From positions 1 to 19,177 of the forward strand of contig CAKZOY010000467.1 in NCBI GenBank assembly GCA_937138275.1: a stretch of DNA of 19,177 nt, written 5' to 3'. The position numbers were made by a program, and so were the translations under genes. Below are positions 7,896 through 15,262 of this stretch, piece after piece (within the stretch, counting starts at the first letter, position 1; each line of letters starts with the position of its first letter). The notes under the pieces are model-generated. The model saw only the letters and a program-made list of their open reading frames with translations, was not told the DNA's origin and did not search any database. The DNA comes from an uncultured Chloroflexota bacterium (GTDB lineage: Bacteria > Chloroflexota > Anaerolineae > B4-G1 > DUEL01).

Positions 7896-10310
7896 ACCCG
7901 CGGCCCGTGGGTGGTTGTCTGCCTCTTCGTGGTCCTGGCGACAGTTTACAGTGTCGTGGTGCCACTCTTTGAGGGGAACGACGAGTCCTGGCACTACGCG
8001 TACATCTGGCACATTTACAGCGAAAAGGCACTGCCCCGTCAGCCGCCGGAGCAGTACCCGCACCTGGCCCGGCAGGAGGCGAGCCAGCCGCCCCTCTACT
8101 ACCTGCTGGCCGCGGCCCTGAGCGTCGGAGTGCCAGAGGACGACCTGATGGCGCTCTACCGGCGCGAGAATCCCTATCCGACGCTCTGGCCCATCGGGTA
8201 TCAGGACAATCAGAACCACTACATCCACACCGACGCCGAGCGGTTTCCATACCGGGGCGCGGCGCGCGCCATCCACCTGACCCGCCTGCTCTCTGTCGCG
8301 TTCGGCGCGGGGGCGGTCTGGGCAACATACAAATTGGGATGCCTGCTCTTTCCGGAGGAACGGGAGGTCGCTGCGGCGGCCGCGCTGACGGTCGCCTTCA
8401 CGCCGGGGTTCCTCTTCACCGCCGGGCTGGTCAACAACGATGCTCTGGGGGCCTTCCTGGCGACGTCGGCGCTGGTCTTGCTGGCCCGAATAGCGCAGGG
8501 AGACGCATCATGGCGGACCTCCGGAGTGCTGGGGCTGACGCTGGGGGCGGCCGCGCTGAACAAACTGAGCGGGCTGCTCCTGTGGCCCTTTGCCGGGCTG
8601 GTGCTCATCGCCGCAGCCTGGGGGAGGGAAAAGCCACAGAAACCCACAGAAGCACACGGAAGTTTGCGTACGTTTCCGTGGGATTCCGTCCCTTCCGACC
8701 TCCGTTGGCGCAGGCTTCTGGGGGCGGCAGTGGTCTTCGGGGTAGGTGTCCTCGTCTGCGGCGGGTGGTATGGGCGCAATTACGTTCTCTACGGCGACGT
8801 CACCGGCCTGGGGCCGATGCTGGCAATGGTAGGACGGCGGGAGGCCGGGTTCGGCCTGCGGGAGTTGCTCCTGACCGAGGGGGAACTCATCTACCTCTCG
8901 TACTGGGCCGTCTTCGGCTGGTTCAACCTGGCCGCGCCGCGGTGGGTCTACGCCTTCTTCACGGTGTTGACGGTCGCCGGGGGGGTCGGCCTGACCGTCT
9001 CGCTGGGGCGGGCGCTCCGCCGCCGGGATGGACATACCCTGCGGGCAGTGAGTTTTCTGGGCCTATGGGCGCTGGTCGTCCTGGCGGGACTGATCCGCTG
9101 GACGCTGACGACGGGCGGATCGCAGGGACGGCTGCTCTACCCGGCGATCGGCGCCATCTCCCTGCTCCTGGCCCGCGGCTGGCGGGAACTTTTCCCCCGC
9201 CGCTGGGGGGGCCGGCCACTGGGAGGCATCGGCGCGGCGCTCCTGCTGGTCGCCATCTACCTGCCCTTCGGCGTCATCGCTCCGGCCTACGCCCGACCTC
9301 AACCGCTACGGCCGGAGGAGGTGGCGGCCATCGCGCCCAACCGGACGGATGTCCGCTTCGGGGAAGGGATTCGCCTGCTGGGGTACGGGGTGGACCGGGA
9401 GGAGGTGCGCCCCGGCGAGACCTTCCGGGTAACCCTCTGCTGGCAGGGGGAACGGCGAATAGATGCCGACTATTTCGTCTGGCTGGCCCTGCAGACCGGT
9501 GACGGGCTGACGGCAGGACGCAGAGAAACCCACCCCGGTCTGGGGACTTTCCCGACGTCCCTCTGGCCCGCCGGGGTGGTCTTCTGCGACCGCTATCCCT
9601 TGCAGGTGCGGGATACCGTCCCGGTGTCCGCGTCGGGCGTGCTGGCGGTCGGGTTGACCACTTTTACCGAACGACTACCGGTGTATAATTGGCGGGAGGA
9701 GCGACTGGGGGACACCTTCTTTCTCCCTGGGCCGCATATCGTGGTACCGGAGAGCGGTCCGGCCCTGACCTACAACTGGGAACGTCGGGTCGCTCTGGTC
9801 GGTTACCGTCTGGAGCGGTCGGTTCTGACGCCGGGGGAGGCGCTGGAAGTTACCCTGCACTGGCGGGCGCTGCGGGATTGCCCGAACTGCGTGGCGACGG
9901 TCCAGGTGCTCCAGGGGATGGACAAGATCGGCCAGAGCGACATCCCTTTGACGATTGGGGAACCGGGTACGGACTGGCTGGATCGGCGCCGTATCCCGTT
10001 ATCGCCCGAGGCGCTGCCAGGAGTGTATGACATTCAGGTTGCCGTCTACGATGCCGTAACGCTTCAGCGCCTACCTCTCTATCGGGAACGCGCGCATATT
10101 GTGCCAGGCGGCACTCTTTCCCTCTGGCAGTTGAGGGTCGTAGAGGAGGATGCCCGCCTCGGTGTTATCTGTGCGGATGTACCGACCGATACTATGTTGA
10201 ATCTCGTAAAGTCGTATCACGATCTTTTGGCAAAGTCTCAAAAAGTCATACCCCCCTGGGGGTTGAATCCGGCTTGGGATTCCAGAAGGGTGCGATCTTC
10301 TGAGGGTTGA
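7824..10310 (+). CDS. DUF2142/PMT-like (GT-C type) membrane protein with two beta-sandwich modules
   Basis: This 828-residue ORF from GTG 7824 has a hydrophobic first segment, then LFEGNDESWHYAYIWHIY, the Asp-Glu-x-x-His type loop of GT-C glycosyltransferases, and SQPPLYYLLAAAL. Ten or so more membrane segments run to about residue 495. RLLYPAIGAISLLLARGW near 440 is also typical of the DUF2142/PMT group. Two beta-rich modules follow, about 505-640 (VRFGEGIRLLGYGVDREEVRPGE) and 648-775 (RRVALVGYRLERSVLTPGE). The last 50 residues are unlike the family and lie inside an inverted-repeat element. Neither the 7824 start nor the alternative GTG at 7911 (just before the first membrane segment) has a good ribosome site; residues 1-29 come from a repeat. 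A second repeat encodes a loop near residues 271-291. Role in surface glycan transfer is inferred. Confidence 0.8.
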   Translation: MNTEKYKAQFCALCANLRALRGFSTRGPWVVVCLFVVLATVYSVVVPLFEGNDESWHYAYIWHIYSEKALPRQPPEQYPHLARQEASQPPLYYLLAAALSVGVPEDDLMALYRRENPYPTLWPIGYQDNQNHYIHTDAERFPYRGAARAIHLTRLLSVAFGAGAVWATYKLGCLLFPEEREVAAAAALTVAFTPGFLFTAGLVNNDALGAFLATSALVLLARIAQGDASWRTSGVLGLTLGAAALNKLSGLLLWPFAGLVLIAAAWGREKPQKPTEAHGSLRTFPWDSVPSDLRWRRLLGAAVVFGVGVLVCGGWYGRNYVLYGDVTGLGPMLAMVGRREAGFGLRELLLTEGELIYLSYWAVFGWFNLAAPRWVYAFFTVLTVAGGVGLTVSLGRALRRRDGHTLRAVSFLGLWALVVLAGLIRWTLTTGGSQGRLLYPAIGAISLLLARGWRELFPRRWGGRPLGGIGAALLLVAIYLPFGVIAPAYARPQPLRPEEVAAIAPNRTDVRFGEGIRLLGYGVDREEVRPGETFRVTLCWQGERRIDADYFVWLALQTGDGLTAGRRETHPGLGTFPTSLWPAGVVFCDRYPLQVRDTVPVSASGVLAVGLTTFTERLPVYNWREERLGDTFFLPGPHIVVPESGPALTYNWERRVALVGYRLERSVLTPGEALEVTLHWRALRDCPNCVATVQVLQGMDKIGQSDIPLTIGEPGTDWLDRRRIPLSPEALPGVYDIQVAVYDAVTLQRLPLYRERAHIVPGGTLSLWQLRVVEEDARLGVICADVPTDTMLNLVKSYHDLLAKSQKVIPPWGLNPAWDSRRVRSSEG
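8634..8697. repeat. Near-palindromic repeat embedded in the membrane protein gene
   Basis: CCCACAGAAGCACACGG (8643-8659) and its imperfect reverse complement near 8668-8685 (CGTACGTTTCCGTGGGATTCC) form a near-palindrome of purine-rich CACAGAAA/CACGGAA units. The style resembles dispersed intergenic repeats. Here it is in frame inside a gene and encodes a hydrophilic stretch (EKPQKPTEAHGSLRTFPWDS) between two membrane helices. Confidence 0.55.
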
Positions 10311-10624
10311 TATTTCCCCTCCCCCCTACCCCCCTCCCCATTGAGGGCGGACGATCCGTCCGCCCCTACAGCCGCACGGGGAGGGGGAGATGGAAATGGG
10401 GTTTTTGGGGCGGCGGCTTCGCCGCCGCCCCAAAAACCCCTCTCTTCCCCCCTCTCCCCCGCCCGCAGGGCAAGGGGGAGAGGGGGGCAAGGGGGGTGAG
10501 GGGGATAAAGAGAAACCCTGTAACTCGGAACGAACGCTCAGATTCCCACCAGGGCAAGAGGTGGGATACGACTTTGTGAGACTTTGTGAAAGACCAGGTG
10601 ATACGACTTTATGAGAATCAACAA
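10196..10624. mobile_element. MITE-like element with about 55-bp imperfect terminal inverted repeats
   Basis: The left end (10196-10250, starting TGTTGAATCTCGTAAAG) and the right end (10566-10624) are reverse complements over about 55 bases. TAAAGTCGTATCAC matches exactly and AAAGTCTC is shared further in. Both ends abut the dinucleotide TA, a possible target duplication. The element encodes no transposase. It contains a GC-rich palindromic repeat (10316-10500). It covers the aberrant C-terminus of the upstream ORF and provides the start codon of the downstream small ORF, so it appears to have been inserted between coding segments. Confidence 0.62.
10316..10500. repeat. GC-rich palindromic mosaic repeat, copy B
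   Basis: C-rich tracts frame a 9-bp hairpin (GGGCGGACG, loop ATC) and CTACAGCCGCACGGGGAGG, nearly identical to the copy at 969. A perfect 20-bp stem follows at 10398-10417 and 10421-10440 (GGGGTTTTTGGGGCGG..., loop TTC), then CT/GA-rich tracts. The big stem belongs to the same type as those at 12392 and 17047. It lies inside the inverted-repeat element. The strong stem may attenuate transcription, but there is no T-tract. Confidence 0.75.
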
Positions 10625-11042
10625 CTATTTGGCCTGCGCCCGGTTTGGGCAGGGGTTGCGTCTCTGTGGTTATACCGCTTTTTCCCAATGGCAACCCGGC
10701 GCCCAGGTCACGGTGACGCTCTACGGGGAACTGACAGATGAGACGGATCGCCCGCTGAACAGTTTCGTCCATCTTCTGGGAGCAACCGAAAACCCGGAGA
10801 CGGGCAACCCGCTCTGGGGCCAGGCGGATAAGGTGCTGAACCTGCACTGGTGGCTGCCTGGACTCCATCAGGACACGTACACTTTTCAAATTACGCCGAA
10901 CGCTCCCGCTGGGGAGTACTGGTTGGAGATAGGTCTGTGGGACCCCTGGACGGGGAACCGCATCCCGCCCCGGGTAGAGGACTCTGGCCCAGTACTTTCG
11001 CCCTGGGAGTCGTTGCTGGTGCACAAAGTAATGTTGCCCTAA
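10611..11042 (+). CDS. 143-residue stand-alone beta-sandwich module, probable split-off gene fragment
   Basis: The product is essentially one module matching the C-terminus of the 757-residue membrane protein: ARFGQGLRLCGY, NSFVHLLG, NPETGNPLWGQADK, QDTYTFQ and GEYWLEIGLWDP align with VWFGETLHLCGY, NSFVHLLG, NPDTGNPVWGQEDK, RDTYTFQ and GEYLLEVGWWDP. It has no signal peptide and no membrane segment, although the module sits after membrane domains elsewhere. Its ATG and first residues (MRINN) lie in the right arm of an inverted-repeat element. The likeliest history is that it is the third module of the upstream 828-residue protein, cut off by that insertion. By my count, simple excision at TA does not restore the frame without a 1-nt change. 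The ORF is intact, with AGGTGA 10 nt before the ATG, so it could still be translated. Confidence 0.6.
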   Translation: MRINNYLACARFGQGLRLCGYTAFSQWQPGAQVTVTLYGELTDETDRPLNSFVHLLGATENPETGNPLWGQADKVLNLHWWLPGLHQDTYTFQITPNAPAGEYWLEIGLWDPWTGNRIPPRVEDSGPVLSPWESLLVHKVMLP

Positions 11043-11089
11043 AGGGGCGCAAGTTCCCGAAGAGAATAGCGCAGGGTATCCCGATAGGA

Positions 11090-11109
11090 CGCGGATAAAC
11101 GCGGATAAA
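11090..11109. repeat. Tandem pair of CGCGGATAAA, fragment of a dispersed repeat
   Basis: Two exact 10-bp copies stand back to back. ATTTATCCG (11140 region) provides a partial inverse match downstream. The sequence resembles GCGGATAAA/TTTATCCGC dispersed repeats. It occupies the gap before hrcA, where I see no promoter or CIRCE. Confidence 0.5.
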
Positions 11110-11198
11110 TTTAATAAATTTGCGGGTAGGAACGACATTTATCCGAAAAGGGAAGAGCGCAGAGGAAGACCATCCGTTGCCTTAGGTATCGTAGATCC

Positions 11199-12287
11199 AT
11201 GACCGAATTGACTCCCCGTCAACAGATGATTCTGGACCTGGTCGTCCGGGAATTTGTGCAGACCGGGTCGCCAGTCGGGTCGCGCGCACTGGTGGAGAAG
11301 TACGGGCTGGACGTCAGCCCGGCGACGGTGCGGAATGAGATGGCCCGGCTGGAGGAACTGGGCTATCTCACTCACCCCCACACCTCCGCCGGTCGGCAGC
11401 CCACGGTGGAGGGCTACCGGTACTTCGTGGAACAGTTGCTGTGGGAGGCGGAGTTGCCGTTGGCAGAGCGGCGCACCATTGCCCATCAGTTCCAGCAGGT
11501 GCGGGACGACATTGAGGAATGGATGCCGCTGGCAGCGTCGGTGCTGGCGCGCACCACCCGCAGCGCGGCGCTGGTCACCGCGCCGCAGGCCGCCCAGCCC
11601 CGCTACCGGCATATGCAACTCATCTCCACCCAGGGGCGGCTGGTCCTGCTGGTGCTCGTCCTCCAGGGCGGCATGGTCAAACAGCAGATGATCACCCTGC
11701 CCGAGCCGCTGCCGCAGGCGGTGCTCAGCGAAGCGGCGGACCGGCTGAACCAACTCTGCGCCGGCCTCACCGCCGATGAAATTGAGCCCCGCATCCGCAG
11801 CCTCCCGCTCCTGGAGGCGGACGTGGCCCGGCTGGTGGTGGATATGATGCGGCGCGCGGCCGCCGTCGCCCCCGAAGAGATTTACCACGATGGGCTGAGT
11901 GAACTCTTTCAGGAGCCCGACTTTCTGGAGTCGCCGCAGGCCCACGGCGTGCTGCGGGTCATTGAGGAGCGGAGTTACCTGGAGGCGATCCTGGCCCACG
12001 CGCTGGGCTCCACCGCCGGGAGTGTGCGGGTGATGATCGGCGGGGAGGGCCGCTTTGACGAACTGCGCGCCTGCAGCCTGGTGCTCAGCCGCTACGGGGT
12101 CACCGGGCTGGCGACGGGCGCGCTGGGCGTGGTGGGCCCGCTCCGGATGGGCTACGGCCGGGCCATCTCCGCCGTCCGCTTCGTCGCCGGTATCCTCTCC
12201 GAACTGGTCTACGACGTCTTCGTCGTCGGCACGGAATCCCTGCCGCCGGCGCTCCAGGGAGAAAAGGTCTCCGAGGACGCGGAGTAG
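11199..12287 (+). CDS. hrcA: Heat-inducible transcription repressor HrcA
   Basis: This 362-residue protein has the family length. The N-terminal winged helix (about residues 1-85: LTPRQQMILDLVVREFVQTGSPVGSRAL, SPATVRNEMARLEELGYLTHPHTSAGRQPT) is the HrcA DNA-binding signature. The remaining GAF-like dimerisation region ends with VMIGGEG and the conserved GVTGLATGALGVVGPLRMGYGRAISAVRF. HrcA dimers bind CIRCE and repress class I heat-shock genes; GroEL keeps HrcA folded, linking repression to chaperone supply. The only CIRCE seen is 5.7 kb upstream, before three membrane or module genes. If transcription reads through, hrcA is autoregulated over an unusual distance. The ribosome binding site is weak (AGGT 13 nt upstream). 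groES/groEL are not in the window. Confidence 0.97.
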   Translation: MTELTPRQQMILDLVVREFVQTGSPVGSRALVEKYGLDVSPATVRNEMARLEELGYLTHPHTSAGRQPTVEGYRYFVEQLLWEAELPLAERRTIAHQFQQVRDDIEEWMPLAASVLARTTRSAALVTAPQAAQPRYRHMQLISTQGRLVLLVLVLQGGMVKQQMITLPEPLPQAVLSEAADRLNQLCAGLTADEIEPRIRSLPLLEADVARLVVDMMRRAAAVAPEEIYHDGLSELFQEPDFLESPQAHGVLRVIEERSYLEAILAHALGSTAGSVRVMIGGEGRFDELRACSLVLSRYGVTGLATGALGVVGPLRMGYGRAISAVRFVAGILSELVYDVFVVGTESLPPALQGEKVSEDAE

Positions 12288-12350
12288 CGCGTAAGAGCGC
12301 AGATGCTATCGGGTTCGCCAATTGGTTTTTAGCGCCCCCTCATCCCCCTA

Positions 12351-12500
12351 CCCCCTTCTCCCCCGCCGCGGCGGGGGAGAAGGGGGAAAGAGGGGTTTCG
12401 GGGCGGGCGACCGAAGGCCGCCCGCCCCGAAACCCCCGGTAAGCGCAGGGCTTGTCCCTGCCCTTATCTCCTCGTGCGGCGAAGCCGCAACGGGGAGGGG
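12351..12500. repeat. GC-rich palindromic mosaic repeat, copy C
   Basis: It opens with a perfect 36-bp palindrome (12351-12386, CCCCCTTCTCCCCCGCCG and its complement). An 18-bp stem at 12392-12409 and 12419-12436 (GGGGTTTCGGGGCGGGCG) comes next, then GCAGGG/CCCTGC, then GTGCGGCGAAGCCGCAACGGGGAGG. Each part recurs in other copies: the first stem in copy A, the second in copies B and D, and the CAGGGCTTGTCCCTG part in A in the other orientation. It fills most of the hrcA-grpE gap, which otherwise holds one more hairpin and no gene. Confidence 0.75.
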
Positions 12501-12544
12501 GGACTCACAAGGGTGGGTTTTCCAGCGAGGAGTAGAAGAATAAG

Positions 12545-12590
12545 TAGATTTTTTGTGTTGGGCGGCAAAGCGCCCAACACAAAAAATCTA
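12545..12590. repeat. Perfect 20-bp inverted repeat upstream of grpE
   Basis: The arms 12545-12564 and 12571-12590 are exact reverse complements (TAGATTTTTTGTGTTGGGCG) around a 6-nt GCAAAG loop. It ends 50 bases before the grpE start. The right arm begins GC-rich and ends A-rich, so on the plus strand there is no T-tract after the stem. It could be a bidirectional terminator, an mRNA-stabilising hairpin or a small palindromic repeat. It is AT-richer than the other palindromes here and does not match their sequence. Confidence 0.6.
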
Positions 12591-12640
12591 TTTCCTTGCT
12601 TTGTCGGGAGCGGTACTACATTTCATTCAGGAGGTCGGAG

Positions 12641-13249
12641 ATGGAGGAGAGACAGGAGCACATTGCACCGGAGGTCTCTCGGCCGGAAACGACCACCGAG
12701 GAGACAGCCGAAGTTGTAGCCGCCGAGCCGAAACCGGAATCTCCAGAGGAGGAACTGGCCCGCCTGCGCCGGGAACTGGAGGAGGCGAAGGCCCGGGCGG
12801 CCGAGTACCTGGACGGCTGGCAGCGCACTCAGGCGGAGTTCTCCAACTACCGCAAGCGGCAGGAGGCGGAGTTCCTGCAGCGGGTCCAGATGAACAACGC
12901 CGTCCTCATTGCCCGCATCCTGCCCGTCCTGGACGACCTGGAACGGGCCGTGCAGACGGTCCCGCCGGGCCTGCAAATCCTGACCTGGGTGGACGGTATT
13001 TTCCTGATCAAGCGCAAACTGGAGGCCATCCTGGAGATGGAGGGGGTGCGGCCGATAGAGACGGCCGGCAAGTCCTTTGACCCCCTCTACCACGAGGCGG
13101 TGACCTACGAGGAGGCCTCCGGTTACGAGGAGGGCCAGATTATCGGCGAGGTCCAGCGGGGCTATATGCTGGGCGACCGGATGCTCCGCCCGGCGCTGGT
13201 CCGGGTCGCCCGCGCCCCCGCACCACAGGGAAAGGAGTCCGGCGAATGA
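12641..13249 (+). CDS. grpE: Nucleotide exchange factor GrpE
   Basis: This encodes a 202-residue cytosolic co-chaperone that releases ADP from DnaK. An acidic, low-complexity N-terminus (about 1-40) leads into a long coiled coil (about 40-100, LARLRRELEEAKARAAEYLDGWQRTQAEFSNYRKR). The beta-wing domain follows with FDPLYHEAV and the GrpE signature GEVQRGYMLGDRMLRPALVRVA near the end. The coiled-coil dimer acts as a thermosensor in known GrpE proteins. The start at 12641 is chosen because AGGAGGT lies 6 nt before it; an ATG at 12596 in the same frame lacks this and adds unrelated residues. It follows hrcA after 353 bases of repeats and precedes dnaK, as in standard hrcA-grpE-dnaK operons. Confidence 0.96.
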   Translation: MEERQEHIAPEVSRPETTTEETAEVVAAEPKPESPEEELARLRRELEEAKARAAEYLDGWQRTQAEFSNYRKRQEAEFLQRVQMNNAVLIARILPVLDDLERAVQTVPPGLQILTWVDGIFLIKRKLEAILEMEGVRPIETAGKSFDPLYHEAVTYEEASGYEEGQIIGEVQRGYMLGDRMLRPALVRVARAPAPQGKESGE

Positions 13250-13275
13250 ACTGGCGGGAATACATCGCTACGTTT

Positions 13276-13358
13276 TACCGCGGAGACACAGAGGACGCAG
13301 AGAAAACACAGAGTTCCTACTCTCTGCGTTCCTCTGTGTCCTCCGCGCCTCTGTGGTA
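13276..13358. repeat. Near-palindromic GA/CT repeat between grpE and dnaK
   Basis: Arms of about 38 bases starting TACCGCGGAGACACAGAGG and ending CCTCCGCGCCTCTGTGGTA pair imperfectly around TTCCTACT. Mismatches are mostly purine-purine exchanges between the two arms. The CTCTGTGTCCTCCGC wording is that of a widespread class of dispersed bacterial repeats. It fills most of the 137-base gap and would form a long hairpin in a grpE-dnaK transcript. Confidence 0.7.
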
Positions 13359-13386
13359 GATTTGATCACCCCACCAGGAGGTCAGA

Positions 13387-15210
13387 GTGGGCAAAATCAT
13401 CGGCATTGACCTGGGCACCACCAACTCCGTCTGCGCCGTGATGATAGGCGGGGAGCCCGTCATCATCCCCAGCGCGGAGGGGGAGCGGCTCTTCCCGTCC
13501 GTCGTCGCCGTCAACCCCAAAACCGGGGAGCGGCTGGTCGGGCAGATGGCGAAACGCCAGGCCATCATCAACCCGGAAAACACCATCTTCTCCATCAAGC
13601 GCTTTATGGGGCGCAAATTTGACGACCCCGAAGTCCAGCGGGCGCTGCAGGTCGTCCCGTATCGGGTCACCGCCGCGCCCAATGGCGACGTCCGGGTGTG
13701 GATGAACGGTCAGGAGTATTCCCCGCCGGAGATTTCGGCGATGATCCTGCAGAAAATCAAGGCCGACGCCGAGGCCTACCTGGGCGAACCGGTCACCCAG
13801 GCCGTCATCACCGTCCCGGCCTACTTCAGCGACAGCCAGCGGCAGGCGACGCGGGACGCCGGGAGGATCGCCGGTCTGGAAGTCCTGCGCATCATCAACG
13901 AGCCGACGGCCTCATCGCTGGCCTACGGGCTGGCGAGCCATCGGGACGAACTGATCGCCGTCTACGATATGGGCGGAGGTACCTTTGACATCTCCATTCT
14001 GGATGTGGGGGATGGGGTCTTTGAAGTCCGCTCCACCAGCGGCGACACATTCCTGGGCGGTGATGACTTTGACCGGCGGATTATGGACTATATCGCCGAC
14101 GAATTCGCCCGTGAGTATGGGATAGACCTGCGTCAGGACCGCCAGGCGTTGCAGCGGCTGAAGGAGGCAGCGGAGAAGGCGAAGATAGAACTCTCGTCGG
14201 TGGTGGAGACGGAGATCAGTTTGCCCTTCATTGCCGCTGACGCGTCCGGCCCCAAACACCTCCAGGTACGCCTGACGCGGGCGAAACTGGAGCAGTTGAC
14301 CGAAGACCTTATCCTGCGCTCGCTGGAGCCCTGCAAGCAGGCGCTGGCGGACGCGCGTCTGAAACCTTCGGACATCCATCAGGTCATCCTGGTCGGCGGA
14401 CAGACCCGCATGCCCGCCATCCAGCGGGTCGTGACCGAATTTTTCGGACGGGAGCCCCATCGGGGAGTCAACCCGGACGAAGTGGTCGCGCTCGGCGCAG
14501 CGATCCAGGCCGGTGTCCTGGCTGGCGAGGTGAAGAACGTCCTTCTCCTGGACGTCACTCCGCTGACGCTGAGCATTGAGACGCTGGGCGGGGTGGCGAC
14601 GCCGATCATAGAGCGCAACACCACCATCCCCACCCGTCGCACCCAGATTTTCTCCACCGCCACCGACAACCAGACCCAGGTGGAGATTCACGTCGTCCAG
14701 GGGGAGCGCCCGATGGCAGCCGACAACGTCAGTCTGGGGCGGTTCATTCTGGACGGCATCCCCCCGGCCCCGCGCGCCGTCCCCCAGATTGAGGTGACCT
14801 TTGACATCAACGCCGACGGCATCCTCCACGTCTCGGCGCGGGACAAGGCCACCGGACGGGAGCAGAGCATGCAGATTATCCCGTCCAGCGGGCTGAGTTC
14901 CGAGGAGATAGAGCGGATGGTCCGGGACGCGGAGGCCCATCGGGAAGAGGACCAGCGCAAGAAGGAGTGGGCGGAGACCCGCAATATGGCCGATGGGCTG
15001 GTCTACGCAGCCCGAAAACTCCTGCAAGAGATGGGGGACCTGCTGCCCGAAGCGGCCCGTCGCCGAATAGAGGCGAAAATCGCGGAGGTCCAGACGGCCA
15101 TCGGGAGCGAGGATGGCGCCCGGGTGCGGGAGGCGATGGCCGCGCTGTACAAGGCGATGGAGGAAGCCGGCGCTCGCCGGGGCGAAGAGCCGGTCTATCC
15201 GAAGATATAG
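13387..15210 (+). CDS. dnaK: Molecular chaperone DnaK (Hsp70)
   Basis: This encodes a 607-residue ATP-dependent chaperone that binds exposed hydrophobic segments with DnaJ and GrpE. It starts at GTG 13387 with AGGAGGT 5 nt upstream. The ATPase domain (about 1-365) has [14 protein letters not shown] (residues 4-17), [11 protein letters not shown] and [13 protein letters not shown]. The interdomain linker reads [16 protein letters not shown]. The beta-sandwich substrate domain follows (about 380-490, [38 protein letters not shown]), then the helical lid. The C-terminal tail is short and ends [12 protein letters not shown] do not see the usual acidic Asp/Glu-rich tail ending such as EFEEV. It is separated from dnaJ by a toxin-antitoxin pair. 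Regulation by the distant CIRCE is expected if the transcript reads through. Confidence 0.98.
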   Translation: MGKIIGIDLGTTNSVCAVMIGGEPVIIPSAEGERLFPSVVAVNPKTGERLVGQMAKRQAIINPENTIFSIKRFMGRKFDDPEVQRALQVVPYRVTAAPNGDVRVWMNGQEYSPPEISAMILQKIKADAEAYLGEPVTQAVITVPAYFSDSQRQATRDAGRIAGLEVLRIINEPTASSLAYGLASHRDELIAVYDMGGGTFDISILDVGDGVFEVRSTSGDTFLGGDDFDRRIMDYIADEFAREYGIDLRQDRQALQRLKEAAEKAKIELSSVVETEISLPFIAADASGPKHLQVRLTRAKLEQLTEDLILRSLEPCKQALADARLKPSDIHQVILVGGQTRMPAIQRVVTEFFGREPHRGVNPDEVVALGAAIQAGVLAGEVKNVLLLDVTPLTLSIETLGGVATPIIERNTTIPTRRTQIFSTATDNQTQVEIHVVQGERPMAADNVSLGRFILDGIPPAPRAVPQIEVTFDINADGILHVSARDKATGREQSMQIIPSSGLSSEEIERMVRDAEAHREEDQRKKEWAETRNMADGLVYAARKLLQEMGDLLPEAARRRIEAKIAEVQTAIGSEDGARVREAMAALYKAMEEAGARRGEEPVYPKI

Positions 15211-15262
15211 ACACGCTGCTCCCCGAAAGGGATTCGCTGCACAAGCCCTCATCGCACAAACG

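Noticed and set aside
9654..9689. TTGACC and TATAAT inside the 828-residue protein gene as a possible internal promoter
   Set aside because: The spacer is 24 nt, too long for a sigma-A promoter, and nothing suitable starts just downstream.
10307..10579. Short open frames over the GC-rich repeat
   Set aside because: They translate palindromic repeat sequence into low-complexity peptides; related frames occur over the other copies for the same reason.
12596..12640. Upstream ATG for grpE giving 217 residues
   Set aside because: It lacks a ribosome binding site and adds non-family residues, while the ATG at 12641 has a well-placed AGGAGGT.
13912..15252. 446-codon minus-strand open frame opposite dnaK
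   Set aside because: It is an antisense shadow of a highly conserved gene.
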